Below are positions 15,880 through 24,469 of a stretch of DNA of 64,000 nucleotides, one piece after another. Made by a program: the position numbers and the translations under genes. Origin of the DNA: Brevibacterium antiquum CNRZ 918 (GTDB taxonomy: Bacteria > Actinomycetota > Actinomycetes > Actinomycetales > Brevibacteriaceae); the NCBI RefSeq assembly GCF_900169145.1, contig NZ_FXZD01000007.1, positions 1 to 64,000 on the forward strand. Reading direction: 5' to 3'. How positions within the stretch are numbered: the stretch's first letter is position 1; every line of letters begins with the position of its first letter. The notes under the pieces were generated by a model. It was not told the DNA's origin and did not search any database. It was given only the letters and a program-made list of their open reading frames with translations.

Positions 15880-16380
15880 GTGCGAAGCGAACCGCGCTCG
15901 GGCTGTGCGATCAATGCCGCCGTCGAGGTCCTGGGGGACTCGTGGAGTCTGATTGTGCTCCGAGATATCGTCTTCGGTGGCCGGCGGTATTTCCGTGAGT
16001 TGCTGACTCTCAACGATGAGGGCATTGCCTCGAACATGCTGGCCGACCGTCTGCGCAAACTCGTCGACGAGGGTCTGCTGACCCGTGCGGATGCCGTCAG
16101 AGGGCAGCGGGTGGCCTATTCCCTCACCGAGGCGGGGATCCAGGTCGTTCCGGTGATGGTCGCACTCGGCACCTGGGGGATGAATCATCGCGCCACCACG
16201 CCCGAGCTCACGGTGCGAGCCCGCATCCTTGCCGAATCGCCCGAGCTCGTCGCTGACCTCATGAGCGAACTGCGCGAGGTCCACCTCGGCGCTGCCCGCC
16301 CTGATGCGGTTCAGCCGCGGGCCTCGGCACGGCTGCAGGCTGAGTATGAGGCGGCTCTCGGGGGCGAGGCAGACGCTTGA
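15880..16380 (+). CDS. HxlR-family transcriptional regulator
   Basis: The 166-aa winged-helix protein has RSGCAINAAVEVLGDSWSL, IVLRDIVFGGRRYFRELL and ASNMLADRLRKLVDEGLL, the classic HxlR domain. The conserved N-terminal Cys (SGC) senses oxidants or electrophiles in several relatives. It has a C-terminal extension of about 60 aa. The GTG at 15880 is preceded by AAGGGGA. It probably controls the divergent reductase and the downstream VOC-SRPBCC pair through the repeated palindrome. Confidence 0.88.
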   Translation: MRSEPRSGCAINAAVEVLGDSWSLIVLRDIVFGGRRYFRELLTLNDEGIASNMLADRLRKLVDEGLLTRADAVRGQRVAYSLTEAGIQVVPVMVALGTWGMNHRATTPELTVRARILAESPELVADLMSELREVHLGAARPDAVQPRASARLQAEYEAALGGEADA

Positions 16381-16428
16381 GGGGAAGGTCTTGTCGCGAA
16401 GGACGATCCGTGGTTGTCTTGAATAAGC

Positions 16429-16444
16429 GATTGCAGAATACAAC
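16429..16444. promoter_or_regulatory. HxlR operator candidate, site 2
   Basis: GATTGCAGAATACAAC matches site 1 at 14 of 16 positions and keeps the TTGYA-N3-TRCAA palindrome. It lies between hxlR and the VOC gene, 33 nt before the VOC start. Confidence 0.6.
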
Positions 16445-16476
16445 TGCTCGACACAGCCGATCTCATAGGAGCGACC

Positions 16477-16809
16477 ATGTTCACGGGTGTCGTGGCCAAC
16501 GCCACCGTCAAGGATTCGAACCGCGCACAGGATTGGTATACGAGGCTGTCCGGTCGAGAACCTGACACGGCACCGATGGCGGGGCTGATCGAATGGCACC
16601 TCGGGCCGGGAATCGGCGTCCAGATCTGGGCCGATCCCGATCGCGCCGGATGCTCGAGCGTCGTCATCCACGAATCAGTTCTCGACGCCCTTGCCGATCG
16701 GCTCACCGCCGTCGGCTTCGAACATGGGGGCCCGGAGCCAGGCGGTGGGCAGCGGATTCTGCGGATCACCGACCCGGACGGCAACCACATCGTCTTCGCC
16801 GGTGAGTGA
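16477..16809 (+). CDS. VOC-family (glyoxalase-like) protein
   Basis: The 110-aa single vicinal-oxygen-chelate domain pairs an N-terminal strand (MFTGVVANATVKDSNRAQDW) with the terminal ILRITDPDGNHIVF that carries the metal-ligand region. The function could be resistance to, or conversion of, a small electrophile. TAGGAG lies 5 nt upstream of the ATG. It overlaps the SRPBCC gene region and is in one unit with it. Confidence 0.8.
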   Translation: MFTGVVANATVKDSNRAQDWYTRLSGREPDTAPMAGLIEWHLGPGIGVQIWADPDRAGCSSVVIHESVLDALADRLTAVGFEHGGPEPGGGQRILRITDPDGNHIVFAGE

Positions 16810-16811
16810 AT

Positions 16812-17306
16812 ATGCATCCGCTGACCGAGACCCTGCACCTGACAACGCACATCGCCTGCCCCGTCGGCGAAGTCTGGTCGGCATTCGCCGACACCGATGT
16901 GAGACAGCAGTGGAGCGTGCCCGCTGGTGAAGGCCTCAACTATGACTACGACGATTTCCGTACGGGCGGCAGTGCTCGATACCGGTGTGGGACCCCGGGC
17001 GAATTGCAGTTCAGCGCCGCCATTGACTATGTCCGCGTCGAAGAGCAGTCGTATGCCGTTCATACGGATACCGTGTGGCGCGACGAGGACCTTCTGGCCA
17101 CGGCCCTGATCACCTGGACCTTCTCCGCGGTCCCGGAGGGAACGAGAGTCTCGATCGTCGACCAGGTCGTGTCGTTCGTCGGCACCGGCATGATCGACGG
17201 CCACCGTAACGGTCACCGAATCGCCCTTGAGCAGCTAGGCGTTTTCCTCACTAGCCCAGGGGAGGTCGGCACCGGCGCGACCCACCGTGATGGCAGCCCG
17301 TCGTGA
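16812..17306 (+). CDS. SRPBCC/AHSA1-domain protein
   Basis: The 164-aa START-like fold has the typical N-terminus LHLTTHIACPVGEVWSAFAD and a middle DYDDFRTGGSARYRC. Its ligand is unknown. GGTGAG lies 5 nt before the ATG at 16812; a GTG at 16806 overlapping the VOC stop is the alternative. The last 24 codons are antisense to the end of the PfkB kinase gene. Confidence 0.78.
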   Translation: MHPLTETLHLTTHIACPVGEVWSAFADTDVRQQWSVPAGEGLNYDYDDFRTGGSARYRCGTPGELQFSAAIDYVRVEEQSYAVHTDTVWRDEDLLATALITWTFSAVPEGTRVSIVDQVVSFVGTGMIDGHRNGHRIALEQLGVFLTSPGEVGTGATHRDGSPS

Positions 17307-18122
17307 GGCATTCTCACCGAGGTGCGCAAGCGTGTCCTCGTTCATGTCCTCGAGTCGTGGATGGGTGCCCTGCAGATCGTGCACAAGGGAGGTCATGAAG
17401 GAATCTCCGGCGCCGATGGTGTCCCTCACCTTCACGGCCCCTGCCGGAACCCTCACCCTCGCCGAGGCGGTCGAGAGGATCGAGCCCTCCGATCCGCAGG
17501 TCAATGCCACCGCTTGGGCCCCGAGGCGAAGGATCTGATCCATCTGAGCATCGGAACTCTGCCCGGGGTAGAGCCAATCCGCGTCGACATCACTGAGTTT
17601 GATGACATCAACCCGTGAGGCGAGGGACTCGAACCGAGCCAGCGCCTGCTCCTGGTCGCCGATGATGGTGGGCCGGATGTTGGGGTCGAAGCTCAGCAGT
17701 GCGGAGGAGGCTCGTCCGCGCTGGAGAAGCGAATCGACGGCAGCGGCACCGGGAGAGAGGAATGCTGCAATCGAACCGACATGGATTGCCGACCAGTCTG
17801 CGCTCTCGACCAGCGACGCATCCGGAGCCCAGCGCAATGAGAAATCGTATTCGGCAGAGCCGTCCGGCGACAGCCGTGCCCGAGCCGTCGAGGTCGAACC
17901 AGTCGGGCGCGCATGCACCCGAACAGCCGACTCCCGAAGATGAGCCAGAAGGTACCCGCCGTGAAAGTCATCTCCGACATCGGTGAGCAGCTCAACGTCG
18001 GCACCAAGGCGGCCAAGGCCCAGTGCGACGTTCGCCGGAGCTCCGCCCGGGGCATAGCGATCCGGTGCTCCGGCCGAGGAGACGATGTCGATGAGAGCCT
18101 CACCGACGACAAGAATGCTCAT
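17235..18122 (-). CDS. PfkB-family sugar kinase (fructokinase/ribokinase-like)
   Basis: The 295-aa protein has both PfkB signatures: the N-terminal YAPGGAPANVALGLGRLGA and the C-terminal DTIGAGDSFMTSLV with catalytic Asp. It phosphorylates a sugar; fructokinase or ribokinase cannot be separated by eye. The ATG at 18122 lies 7 nt after TAGAAT, so it is probably leaderless, and the longer start at 18164 is rejected. The neighbouring nucleoside hydrolase/ECF unit releases ribose, so a role in pentose salvage is a possible inference. Its 3' end overlaps SRPBCC by 72 bp. Confidence 0.85.
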   Translation of the reverse strand: MSILVVGEALIDIVSSAGAPDRYAPGGAPANVALGLGRLGADVELLTDVGDDFHGGYLLAHLRESAVRVHARPTGSTSTARARLSPDGSAEYDFSLRWAPDASLVESADWSAIHVGSIAAFLSPGAAAVDSLLQRGRASSALLSFDPNIRPTIIGDQEQALARFESLASRVDVIKLSDVDADWLYPGQSSDAQMDQILRLGAQAVALTCGSEGSILSTASARVRVPAGAVKVRDTIGAGDSFMTSLVHDLQGTHPRLEDMNEDTLAHLGENASRRAAITVGRAGADLPWASEENA

Positions 18123-18243
18123 GGGCTCGATTCTAAGCGCACAGAAGACGATCGAAGGCCTCATCAGCGCTAATAGGACAGATTTCGGTCAGGGTACGAC
18201 GTTGATTGTGTTTCGTGTCAGTGCCGTCTGGAATCGTTGCCGC

Positions 18244-18702
18244 ATGGACAAAGACACCATGGAGTCAGAAGTCAGAACGATCGTCGATGCAGCCTCAGCT
18301 CGCATCCTCACTCCGCGGGAGGGAGAGTGCTTGGTCTGCTATGTCTTCCGCCAGCTCGGCGAATTCGGCTGCGACGGGACACCTCGCTTCGCCCTGACAT
18401 TTCGGGACCGAACAGCGCCTCGGGCCACTGCGCTGATGGAACGCTTGGGCAGCATGGGCGCCTGCTGCTGTGACTGCGAGGTATTCAACAACGCCTACAC
18501 ATTCGCATCACGCCCGTGGATCACCGGTGCTGCGTTCGGTGCGGACATCGGCACAGGGTTCGAATCTCCAGAGCCAGTCGACCTGCGTGAGGAGTTCGGT
18601 ATCAACGAGCCGCCCGCGAAGGTCTTCTACCTGTGCTGCCAGTTCGTGCGTCGGGGCTCGACGCAGCCGTGCCCGAACTGGGTACGAATGGGTCGGTGGT
18701 GA
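18244..18702 (+). CDS. DUF2695 protein, cysteine-rich
   Basis: The 152-aa protein has the DUF2695 pattern CLVCYVFRQLGEFGCDGTPRF followed by RDRTAPRATALMERLGSMGACCCDCEVFNNAY. The cysteine clusters (C-x2-C, CCCDC) may bind zinc. A C-terminal part, VFYLCCQFVRRGSTQPCPNW, adds more cysteines. The function is unknown. It lies 35 bp before the nucleoside hydrolase on the same strand. Confidence 0.7.
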   Translation: MDKDTMESEVRTIVDAASARILTPREGECLVCYVFRQLGEFGCDGTPRFALTFRDRTAPRATALMERLGSMGACCCDCEVFNNAYTFASRPWITGAAFGADIGTGFESPEPVDLREEFGINEPPAKVFYLCCQFVRRGSTQPCPNWVRMGRW

Positions 18703-18737
18703 GAAGAGGGAAGCGAGACTCCGGCAGAATAGGGCAC

Positions 18738-19877
18738 ATGTCTCCACGCCTGCCGCTGTTTCTCGACTGTGATCCCGGAATCGACGACGCCATCGCCCTC
18801 GGATATCTGCTGTGCCAAGACGACGTCGACATCATCGGCATCGCAGCTTCAGGCGGCAACATGTCCACCGCGCAGGTCAGCGTCAATGCCCAGGGCTGGC
18901 TCGAACTCGCCGGACGTACGGATATCCCCGTCCACCCGGGAAGCGAGTTCCCCTCTGCTTGGCCCTCGGAGGACACCGACGGCCAATCCGCGATGTCGCC
19001 CAATGTCGAACCCGAATACGCCGACCTCACCCACGGACCCGCGGGGGCCGGATATGCTCAGCTTCCACAGTCGGCGACACCGGTCAGTGCCATCAGCGCC
19101 GCTCAGGCCTGGGTCGACGCGGCACGGTCTCACCCCGGTGAACTCATCGGAGTGGTCATCGGACCGACGACGAACCTGTCCCTGGCCCTTGCCATCGAGC
19201 CCGAACTGCCCCGCCTGATGAGACGACTCTTCATCATGGGCGGTGCCTTCAACTATCGCGGGAACACTCGGCCGACCACCGAATGGAATGTCACCTTCGA
19301 TCCCGAGGCGACGGCGAACGTCATCTCCGCTTTCGATCACGCTCAAACTTCTCAGGCCCTGCCGGTGATCGCCCCGATCGAAGCCACCGAAGCTCTTGAG
19401 ATGACTCCTGCACGGTTGAGAGAGATCCTCGACGGGGCACTGGAACCTCACGACGAACAAGAGGAACCGTCCGCCGTTGGTGAGACATGGAGTCATTGGC
19501 TGGCCCAGATGGCCGAAGCCCTGCGCTTCTACTTCGAATTCCACGAATGGGATGGCCTGGGCTACATCGCCCACATCCATGACCCTTTCGTCCTCGCCTG
19601 CGCGCTCGAATGGGCACGCAGCGACGAAGTCACACCCACCTCGGCGGGCAGCGACGCACCCATTGTGAACGGAACTCGAGGCACACTGCCCTGGGCGACG
19701 ACGATCTGCGCGCCCGTCGACGTCGAACTCACCGGTACACTCACACGTGGCGAAACCGTCGCCGATTGGCTGGGACGGTGGGGGAAGGGCGTCAACGCCG
19801 AGATCATTTCCACGATCGATGCGCAGACCTTCCTCGACCACCTCGGCGAGACACTGAGCAAAGGACCCCCATCATGA
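18738..19877 (+). CDS. Inosine/uridine-type nucleoside hydrolase
   Basis: The 379-aa protein has the family's calcium-binding N-terminus LFLDCDPGIDDAIALGYLL (DxDxxxDD), NLSLALAIEPELPRLMRRLF, the MGGAFNYRGN loop and NVTFDPEATANVI. It hydrolyses the N-glycosidic bond of a ribonucleoside to base and ribose. It is somewhat longer than the usual 310-340 aa. Its stop overlaps the ECF S-component start (ATGA), so hydrolysis and transport are co-expressed. No signal peptide is present, so it acts inside the cell on an imported nucleoside. Confidence 0.88.
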   Translation: MSPRLPLFLDCDPGIDDAIALGYLLCQDDVDIIGIAASGGNMSTAQVSVNAQGWLELAGRTDIPVHPGSEFPSAWPSEDTDGQSAMSPNVEPEYADLTHGPAGAGYAQLPQSATPVSAISAAQAWVDAARSHPGELIGVVIGPTTNLSLALAIEPELPRLMRRLFIMGGAFNYRGNTRPTTEWNVTFDPEATANVISAFDHAQTSQALPVIAPIEATEALEMTPARLREILDGALEPHDEQEEPSAVGETWSHWLAQMAEALRFYFEFHEWDGLGYIAHIHDPFVLACALEWARSDEVTPTSAGSDAPIVNGTRGTLPWATTICAPVDVELTGTLTRGETVADWLGRWGKGVNAEIISTIDAQTFLDHLGETLSKGPPS

Positions 19878-20737
19878 CCATGAAATCCCAACAGTCTGGG
19901 CAGGGGCCGGCACACACCGTCGGTCCCGCACAAAACCAGAGCATTAAGAATGACAAAAGCCATACACTTCCGCTGACACTGACCTTCCTCGGCACACTCG
20001 TCATCCTCGGCACCTATATCGCGGTCCTCCTGACGCAACCGGCCAACCTCGGCACCGATCTGGGACATACGACCCTGTGGGTCATCCTCGGCTACCTGGT
20101 CGGAGGAGTTCTCCTGGCAGCCGGCACACTGCCGCTCATCCCGCGCAGCATTCTCGCCCTCATCCCTGTCGCCATCGCCGCCAACATCGTCATCGGGCAG
20201 GTCGTCGGCAACGTCACCCCCATCCCGCTCTACCTCGACTCGATCGGAACCGTGATGATCGGCGTCCTCGCCGGCCCCGCAGCCGGTGCATTCACCGGCA
20301 TCATCTCCAACCTCATCTGGGGAGTCACCCTGAGCCCCAGCGTCATCGCTTTCAGTTCTGGGGCGGCCTTCATCGGTGCCGCAGCAGGGTGGGCCGCACG
20401 GCTCGGTGCCTTCCGCACCCCCTGGTTCGCCGTCATCACCGGGGCGCTCGCGGGAATTCCGGCCGGAGCGCTCGGCGCCCCCGTTGCCGCCTACGTCTTC
20501 GGCGGCGGTCTGGGCTCGGGCACCGGCGGCGTCGTCGCCATCCTGCAGGCAGCGGGCCTCGAAATGCTCAACGCGACCTTGGCGCAGAGCCTGTTCTCCG
20601 ACATCATCGACAAGGCGCTGATCTTCGCTTTGGCCTATACGGTCGTGCGCACCCTGCCTCGGCGAATCCTCGACCGGTATCCGTTCACCGACCACAGTCT
20701 TTCGCGCAGTTCCCGCGCACCGGTGCGGGTCGGCTGA
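19874..20737 (+). CDS. ECF transporter S component (substrate-binding)
   Basis: The 287-aa membrane protein has about 6-7 helices and an S-component-like core: PLYLDSIGTVMIGVLAGPAAGAF and FTGIISNLIWGVTLSP. The N-terminal 33 residues are polar. S components bind the vitamin or nucleobase-like substrate. The start overlaps the nucleoside hydrolase stop, AAAGGA lies upstream, and the stop is directly followed by the ATG of the T component. Context suggests a nucleoside or a related base. Confidence 0.82.
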   Translation: MTMKSQQSGQGPAHTVGPAQNQSIKNDKSHTLPLTLTFLGTLVILGTYIAVLLTQPANLGTDLGHTTLWVILGYLVGGVLLAAGTLPLIPRSILALIPVAIAANIVIGQVVGNVTPIPLYLDSIGTVMIGVLAGPAAGAFTGIISNLIWGVTLSPSVIAFSSGAAFIGAAAGWAARLGAFRTPWFAVITGALAGIPAGALGAPVAAYVFGGGLGSGTGGVVAILQAAGLEMLNATLAQSLFSDIIDKALIFALAYTVVRTLPRRILDRYPFTDHSLSRSSRAPVRVG

Positions 20738-21553
20738 ATGACCGCGACTGTTCTCGACCGGGAACAGCAGGCCAGGCACCGACTTCATCCAGTCACGGAG
20801 ATCATCGTTCTCGCATGCTCTCTGCTGCTCGTATTCGGCATCCCGTCTCCGGTCGTGCCCACCGCCATCATCGCTGCCACGTTTGTCGCCGCGGTGGCTT
20901 CTCCCACGGTGAGACTGCGCGCCTGGGCGATCGGCGTCGGTGTGCTGTGCCTGCCGACGCTGATCGTCCTGTGTCTCGTGCAGGGTCTGTTCTACCCTGG
21001 CGCTGAGGTGAGCGTTCTGTGGGAATACGGTCCAGCCCAGCTCACTGTCGAAGGTCTGGCGATCGCCGTTCAGATCTGGTTGCGGGTCACTGCGCTCGTG
21101 TCCCTGAGCGCATTCTTCGGTCTCGGCGCCGACTCGGCGCGCCTCTTCGACGGGCTGCGGGCCCTGCGACTGCCCTCGTCGGTGGCCTATGTCTGCGCCT
21201 CTGCGATTGGCCTCATCCCGCTCATCCGTACCCGTACTCAGCAGATCATCGAGGCCCGTGCCAGTCGTGGTTGGGACGTCAGCAATTGGACGGTCCGTAC
21301 ACGGCTGCTCCCGAGCATCGTCACCGGCCTGTTCACCTCCGTCCTCATTGAGGTCGAACAGCGTCATGACGTGCTCGAACAACGCGGCCTCGGAGAAGCA
21401 ACACAGGCGACGTCACTGCAGGATCACCACGACGGGCCGGGCCAACGATTGTTGCGCCGAGGTGTTCCCATCCTCACCTGCGTCCTCGTCGTGTGCTCCG
21501 TGGCCGGTGTTCTGCCCCTGCCCACTGCCGACCAGCTGATCGGGGGTGTCTGA
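20738..21553 (+). CDS. ecfT: ECF transporter T component (EcfT)
   Basis: The 271-aa protein has about 5-6 membrane helices and the diagnostic coupling motif IIEARASRGWDVSN (A-R-G type), which contacts the ATPases. A second motif copy, DVLEQRGLGE, follows. It starts immediately after the S-component stop and overlaps the start region of the ATPase gene. It links the S component to ATP hydrolysis. Confidence 0.88.
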   Translation: MTATVLDREQQARHRLHPVTEIIVLACSLLLVFGIPSPVVPTAIIAATFVAAVASPTVRLRAWAIGVGVLCLPTLIVLCLVQGLFYPGAEVSVLWEYGPAQLTVEGLAIAVQIWLRVTALVSLSAFFGLGADSARLFDGLRALRLPSSVAYVCASAIGLIPLIRTRTQQIIEARASRGWDVSNWTVRTRLLPSIVTGLFTSVLIEVEQRHDVLEQRGLGEATQATSLQDHHDGPGQRLLRRGVPILTCVLVVCSVAGVLPLPTADQLIGGV

Positions 21554-21554
21554 G

Positions 21555-23042
21555 ATGATGTCTCTCGAACTCCTCGGAGCCGGCTTCACCTACCGCGGCG
21601 GCGCCTCGGCAGCACTGACCGGCATCGACCTTCGCCTGGCCCCAGGACAGATGCATGCGATCCTCGGACCGCTGGGCTCGGGCACGTCCACTCTGGGTAG
21701 GCTGATCACAGGATTGTTGAGCGACCGTGGAACCAGCGTGGGGCGCATCCGCGTCGAGGGGGCTGCGGTGATGCTCGGCGATGACCCCGAGGCGCAGCTG
21801 AGCGGAATGACGAGCCTCGTCGGTGATGAGGTCCAGCTGCCTGGGCGGCTGCATGGTGATGAGGTCTCGGTGGTCGAGGAGCGTGCGCGGCAGGTCCTGC
21901 GCTCACTGGGCATCGGCGATCTGTGGGGGCGACGCCTCGACACTCTCTCGGGTGGTCAGCGGCAGCTGGTCACACTGGCCGGGCTGCTGACCGTGAATCC
22001 GTCGCTGCTGGTCCTCGACCAGCCCTCACTGTCCCTGGATCCCGACGCTCGGCGGCGCCTCGGCACGGTGCTGCGGGCTTTCTGCTCCGCTGGAGGCGCG
22101 GTTCTCATCACCGCCCATCAGTTCGACGAGGTGACTGAAGCCTGTGACCACCTGAGCGTTTTGGATTCCGGTCGGCTGATCACGACCGACATCTGTCTTG
22201 CAGCCCACGAGCTTGAACGATGCGGGATCTGGGACACTCGACCACGTGAACCACATGAGTCATATGAGCCACGCGGGCAGGACCCCTCTGAGCCAGTTGG
22301 ATCGACTGCTCCGGCAACTGTCGCACTCTCCGTGCGCGGGCTGACTGTCGCCCGGGCTGGGGCCACCGTCCTCAAGCACATCGATCTCGACGTCGCATCC
22401 GGTGAGATCGTCACGATCAGGGGATCCAACGGTGCTGGGAAGTCCACCCTCCTGCGCAGCCTCGCCGGTCTCCTCGGAGCTGGAGACCGAACATCGGGCA
22501 TGATCACCGTTGATGGCAACGGAACCCGGGTCAGCCTCGGTGATGCTCGCGCGCATGAACGAGCACAGCACCTTGGCTGGGTGGGGCAGGACCCGGGCAG
22601 TCAGCTTTCAGCCGCGACCGTGCGCGATGAGCTTTTGCATGCCGTGCCCCTGCCCTCACACAGACGCCGCGACCGGGCAACGATCCGCGCCCGGCGACAG
22701 GCGGCGGTCACCTCGGCCATGGAGACGACTCATCTGGACACGGTGAGTGAGACCCACCCCTATGATCTGAGCATCGACCTGCGCAAGGACCTGGTGATGG
22801 CTTCGGCGCTCATCATGAGCCCGCGGATTCTCCTCCTCGACGAGCCGACTCTGGGCAGAGACGGCAAGGCCATCAACAGGCTGAACAGTTTCATCCGGGA
22901 TTTCCTCCGCCGAGGCGGGTCCATCCTGGCCACCACCCACGACCGGCGATGGGCCGCAACGACAGCGGATCACATCCTGGAACTGGACGAGGGGCGGCTG
23001 CGTGAGGACCGGGAGACCGGGGAGAGGGCAGGAGGGGGATGA
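21555..23042 (+). CDS. ecfA: Fused tandem ECF ATPase with one degenerate site
   Basis: The 495-aa protein has two ABC ATPase domains. Domain 1 (about 1-225) has GPLGSGTST where the Walker A lysine is replaced by Thr. Its Walker B is LLVLDQP with the catalytic Glu changed to Gln, but its signature LSGGQRQL is good. Domain 2 (about 255-495) has an intact Walker A GSNGAGKST and LLLDEP, but its signature is DLSIDLRKDL. Because sites form between domains, one composite site has all consensus parts and the other none. The ATG at 21555 follows GGGGGTG; a GTG at 21546 is the alternative. Confidence 0.88.
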   Translation: MMSLELLGAGFTYRGGASAALTGIDLRLAPGQMHAILGPLGSGTSTLGRLITGLLSDRGTSVGRIRVEGAAVMLGDDPEAQLSGMTSLVGDEVQLPGRLHGDEVSVVEERARQVLRSLGIGDLWGRRLDTLSGGQRQLVTLAGLLTVNPSLLVLDQPSLSLDPDARRRLGTVLRAFCSAGGAVLITAHQFDEVTEACDHLSVLDSGRLITTDICLAAHELERCGIWDTRPREPHESYEPRGQDPSEPVGSTAPATVALSVRGLTVARAGATVLKHIDLDVASGEIVTIRGSNGAGKSTLLRSLAGLLGAGDRTSGMITVDGNGTRVSLGDARAHERAQHLGWVGQDPGSQLSAATVRDELLHAVPLPSHRRRDRATIRARRQAAVTSAMETTHLDTVSETHPYDLSIDLRKDLVMASALIMSPRILLLDEPTLGRDGKAINRLNSFIRDFLRRGGSILATTHDRRWAATTADHILELDEGRLREDRETGERAGGG

Positions 23043-23093
23043 GAGGACCGAATCTGCCCCTCCCTCAAGTCGAGGTCACTTCAGCCGGTCAGT

Positions 23094-23384
23094 TCAGAAG
23101 TCGTACGTGGAGTCCGCAGTCGGGGTTTCAGGTCCGTGGATCTTCTGCAGGTGCACGTGTCTGATCAGGCGGATGACGGGACGGATGAGCATCTCGACGC
23201 TGCCCAGGACGAATAGGCAGGTTCCCGTGAACACCCATTTGTCGGAGAAGAACATGAAGCTGCCGATGAGGAACCAGATGCCGATGAGAACATCGTTGAC
23301 GATGCTCAACACCTGATACCGCTGACGGACGACGAGTTCGTCATGGCCGATGCGGATCGTCAGAATGTGGTCGTCATCGGTCAT
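23094..23384 (-). CDS. YrhK-domain membrane protein
   Basis: The 96-aa protein has a polar N-terminus (DDDHILTIRIGHDELVV) and two hydrophobic helices separated by a short loop (VLIGIWFLIGSFMFF, GTCLFVLGSVEMLI), as in YrhK proteins of unknown function. AGGAGG lies 5 nt upstream of the ATG at 23384. It is convergent with the ECF operon. Confidence 0.75.
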   Translation of the reverse strand: MTDDDHILTIRIGHDELVVRQRYQVLSIVNDVLIGIWFLIGSFMFFSDKWVFTGTCLFVLGSVEMLIRPVIRLIRHVHLQKIHGPETPTADSTYDF

Positions 23385-23537
23385 ATCGTCCTCCTGGGAT
23401 GAATTCGCGTGGGACCGATCCGCTGGCGCGAGACCGCGACACGTCCCTGATTCGGTGTTACGTGCGACCAGCGCTGCTTGACCATATCCTCAGACGTTTG
23501 CCTCTGCCGTGTCAGTGCCGCGTCGTAGCGTGAGGTC

Positions 23538-24326
23538 ATGGATAAGAACCTGAATTCGTTTGATGCACTGTACGCCGAAGTCGGCAGTCACAGATCCGTG
23601 ATGCCATGGGACGAGCTGCTCGGCTTCGTCCGCCGATTTCCCCAGATTGCCGCGTTCAACGCGGCTCTCATCGCGCAGCAGAATGCCGGAGCAATCTTCG
23701 TCGAAACAGAGCACGCTTGGCAGCAGAAGTACGGCAGGCTGCTCAAGGACGAAGCGGTGGCGCTGATCGTGCTTCACCCCTTCGCTCCGGTGCGCTTCGT
23801 CTATGATGTCGAAGACACTCACGGGCCTCCAGTCCCCGATGCCGCGATCAACCCATTCAAAGCAGTTGGTGCACCAACGTGGGACGGGCACCGTCTCGTC
23901 ATGGATGTCCTTCACCGAAAGGGCCTGGATCTCGCCGGCCTGCCGAAGACGCAGAGTCCCACGGTGAAGTTGCGGCACGTGCTCGATGAGCTGGCGCTGG
24001 TCTTTGCCGGCCATCGCGGAGCCTTCCCGAAACTGGGTATAGCCGCTGGTGAGACAGACATCGACGGAAGACAGGCCCGCTTTGAAGCCGAATGCATCAC
24101 CTGGTTGATAGCCGGACGCCTCGGTCTGAAAATGGCGGCAACCGGATCGTTGAAGGGCTATCTCAAGCACGGCGAACTCTTGCCCCCACTGTCCAGGGAC
24201 AGGGTCCTGCACGCGGTGAATGCCATCGAGAAGCTCTTTGGTGGGGCACTGAGATTCGCTCAGATTGTCCGCGAGGACGTACCGAGCCTGTTTCCGCTGA
24301 CCGAACAGTGGTCTCTCTCGTCATAG
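23538..24326 (+). CDS. ArdC/ImmA-like protein with lost metallopeptidase motif
   Basis: The 262-aa protein has an N-terminal half with the ArdC-type motif FVRRFPQIAAFNAALIAQQN and GRLLKDEAVALIVLHPF. The C-terminal half has the layout of an ImmA/IrrE zinc peptidase (LRHVLDELALVFAGH, then FEAECITWLIAGRLGL). Where active relatives have HELAH with a further GH, this protein reads DELAL...GH, so the HExxH zinc site is missing. The ATG lies 6 nt after TAGCGT. The function is unknown; antirestriction or regulation would be guesses. Confidence 0.55.
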   Translation: MDKNLNSFDALYAEVGSHRSVMPWDELLGFVRRFPQIAAFNAALIAQQNAGAIFVETEHAWQQKYGRLLKDEAVALIVLHPFAPVRFVYDVEDTHGPPVPDAAINPFKAVGAPTWDGHRLVMDVLHRKGLDLAGLPKTQSPTVKLRHVLDELALVFAGHRGAFPKLGIAAGETDIDGRQARFEAECITWLIAGRLGLKMAATGSLKGYLKHGELLPPLSRDRVLHAVNAIEKLFGGALRFAQIVREDVPSLFPLTEQWSLSS

Positions 24327-24469
24327 CCGGTGACACCCACCTGCTGGTACTCGGCGGGAACCCGTGAACCGACCTCTGCAGCTCCCTGGTCAACTGGGCG
24401 TTGGACGAGCAGTGGCCCTTGTTGGAAAAGCAGGTATCCTTGATCGAACTATCTCAATGAGGAGACACA

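Noticed and set aside
15796-16671. Extension of the RibD-like protein frame up to 16671
   Set aside because: It passes through the hxlR gene in antisense; the ATG at 15795 has GGAG 5 nt upstream and starts the conserved domain.
19562-21382. Minus-strand 606-aa frame opposite the ECF genes
   Set aside because: Asp/Gly/Arg-rich shadow with no domain; the plus strand encodes the S and T components with clear motifs.
23490-24212. Minus-strand 240-aa open frame over the ArdC/ImmA-like gene
   Set aside because: The plus-strand protein has recognisable domain patterns and a proper start signal; the minus frame has none.
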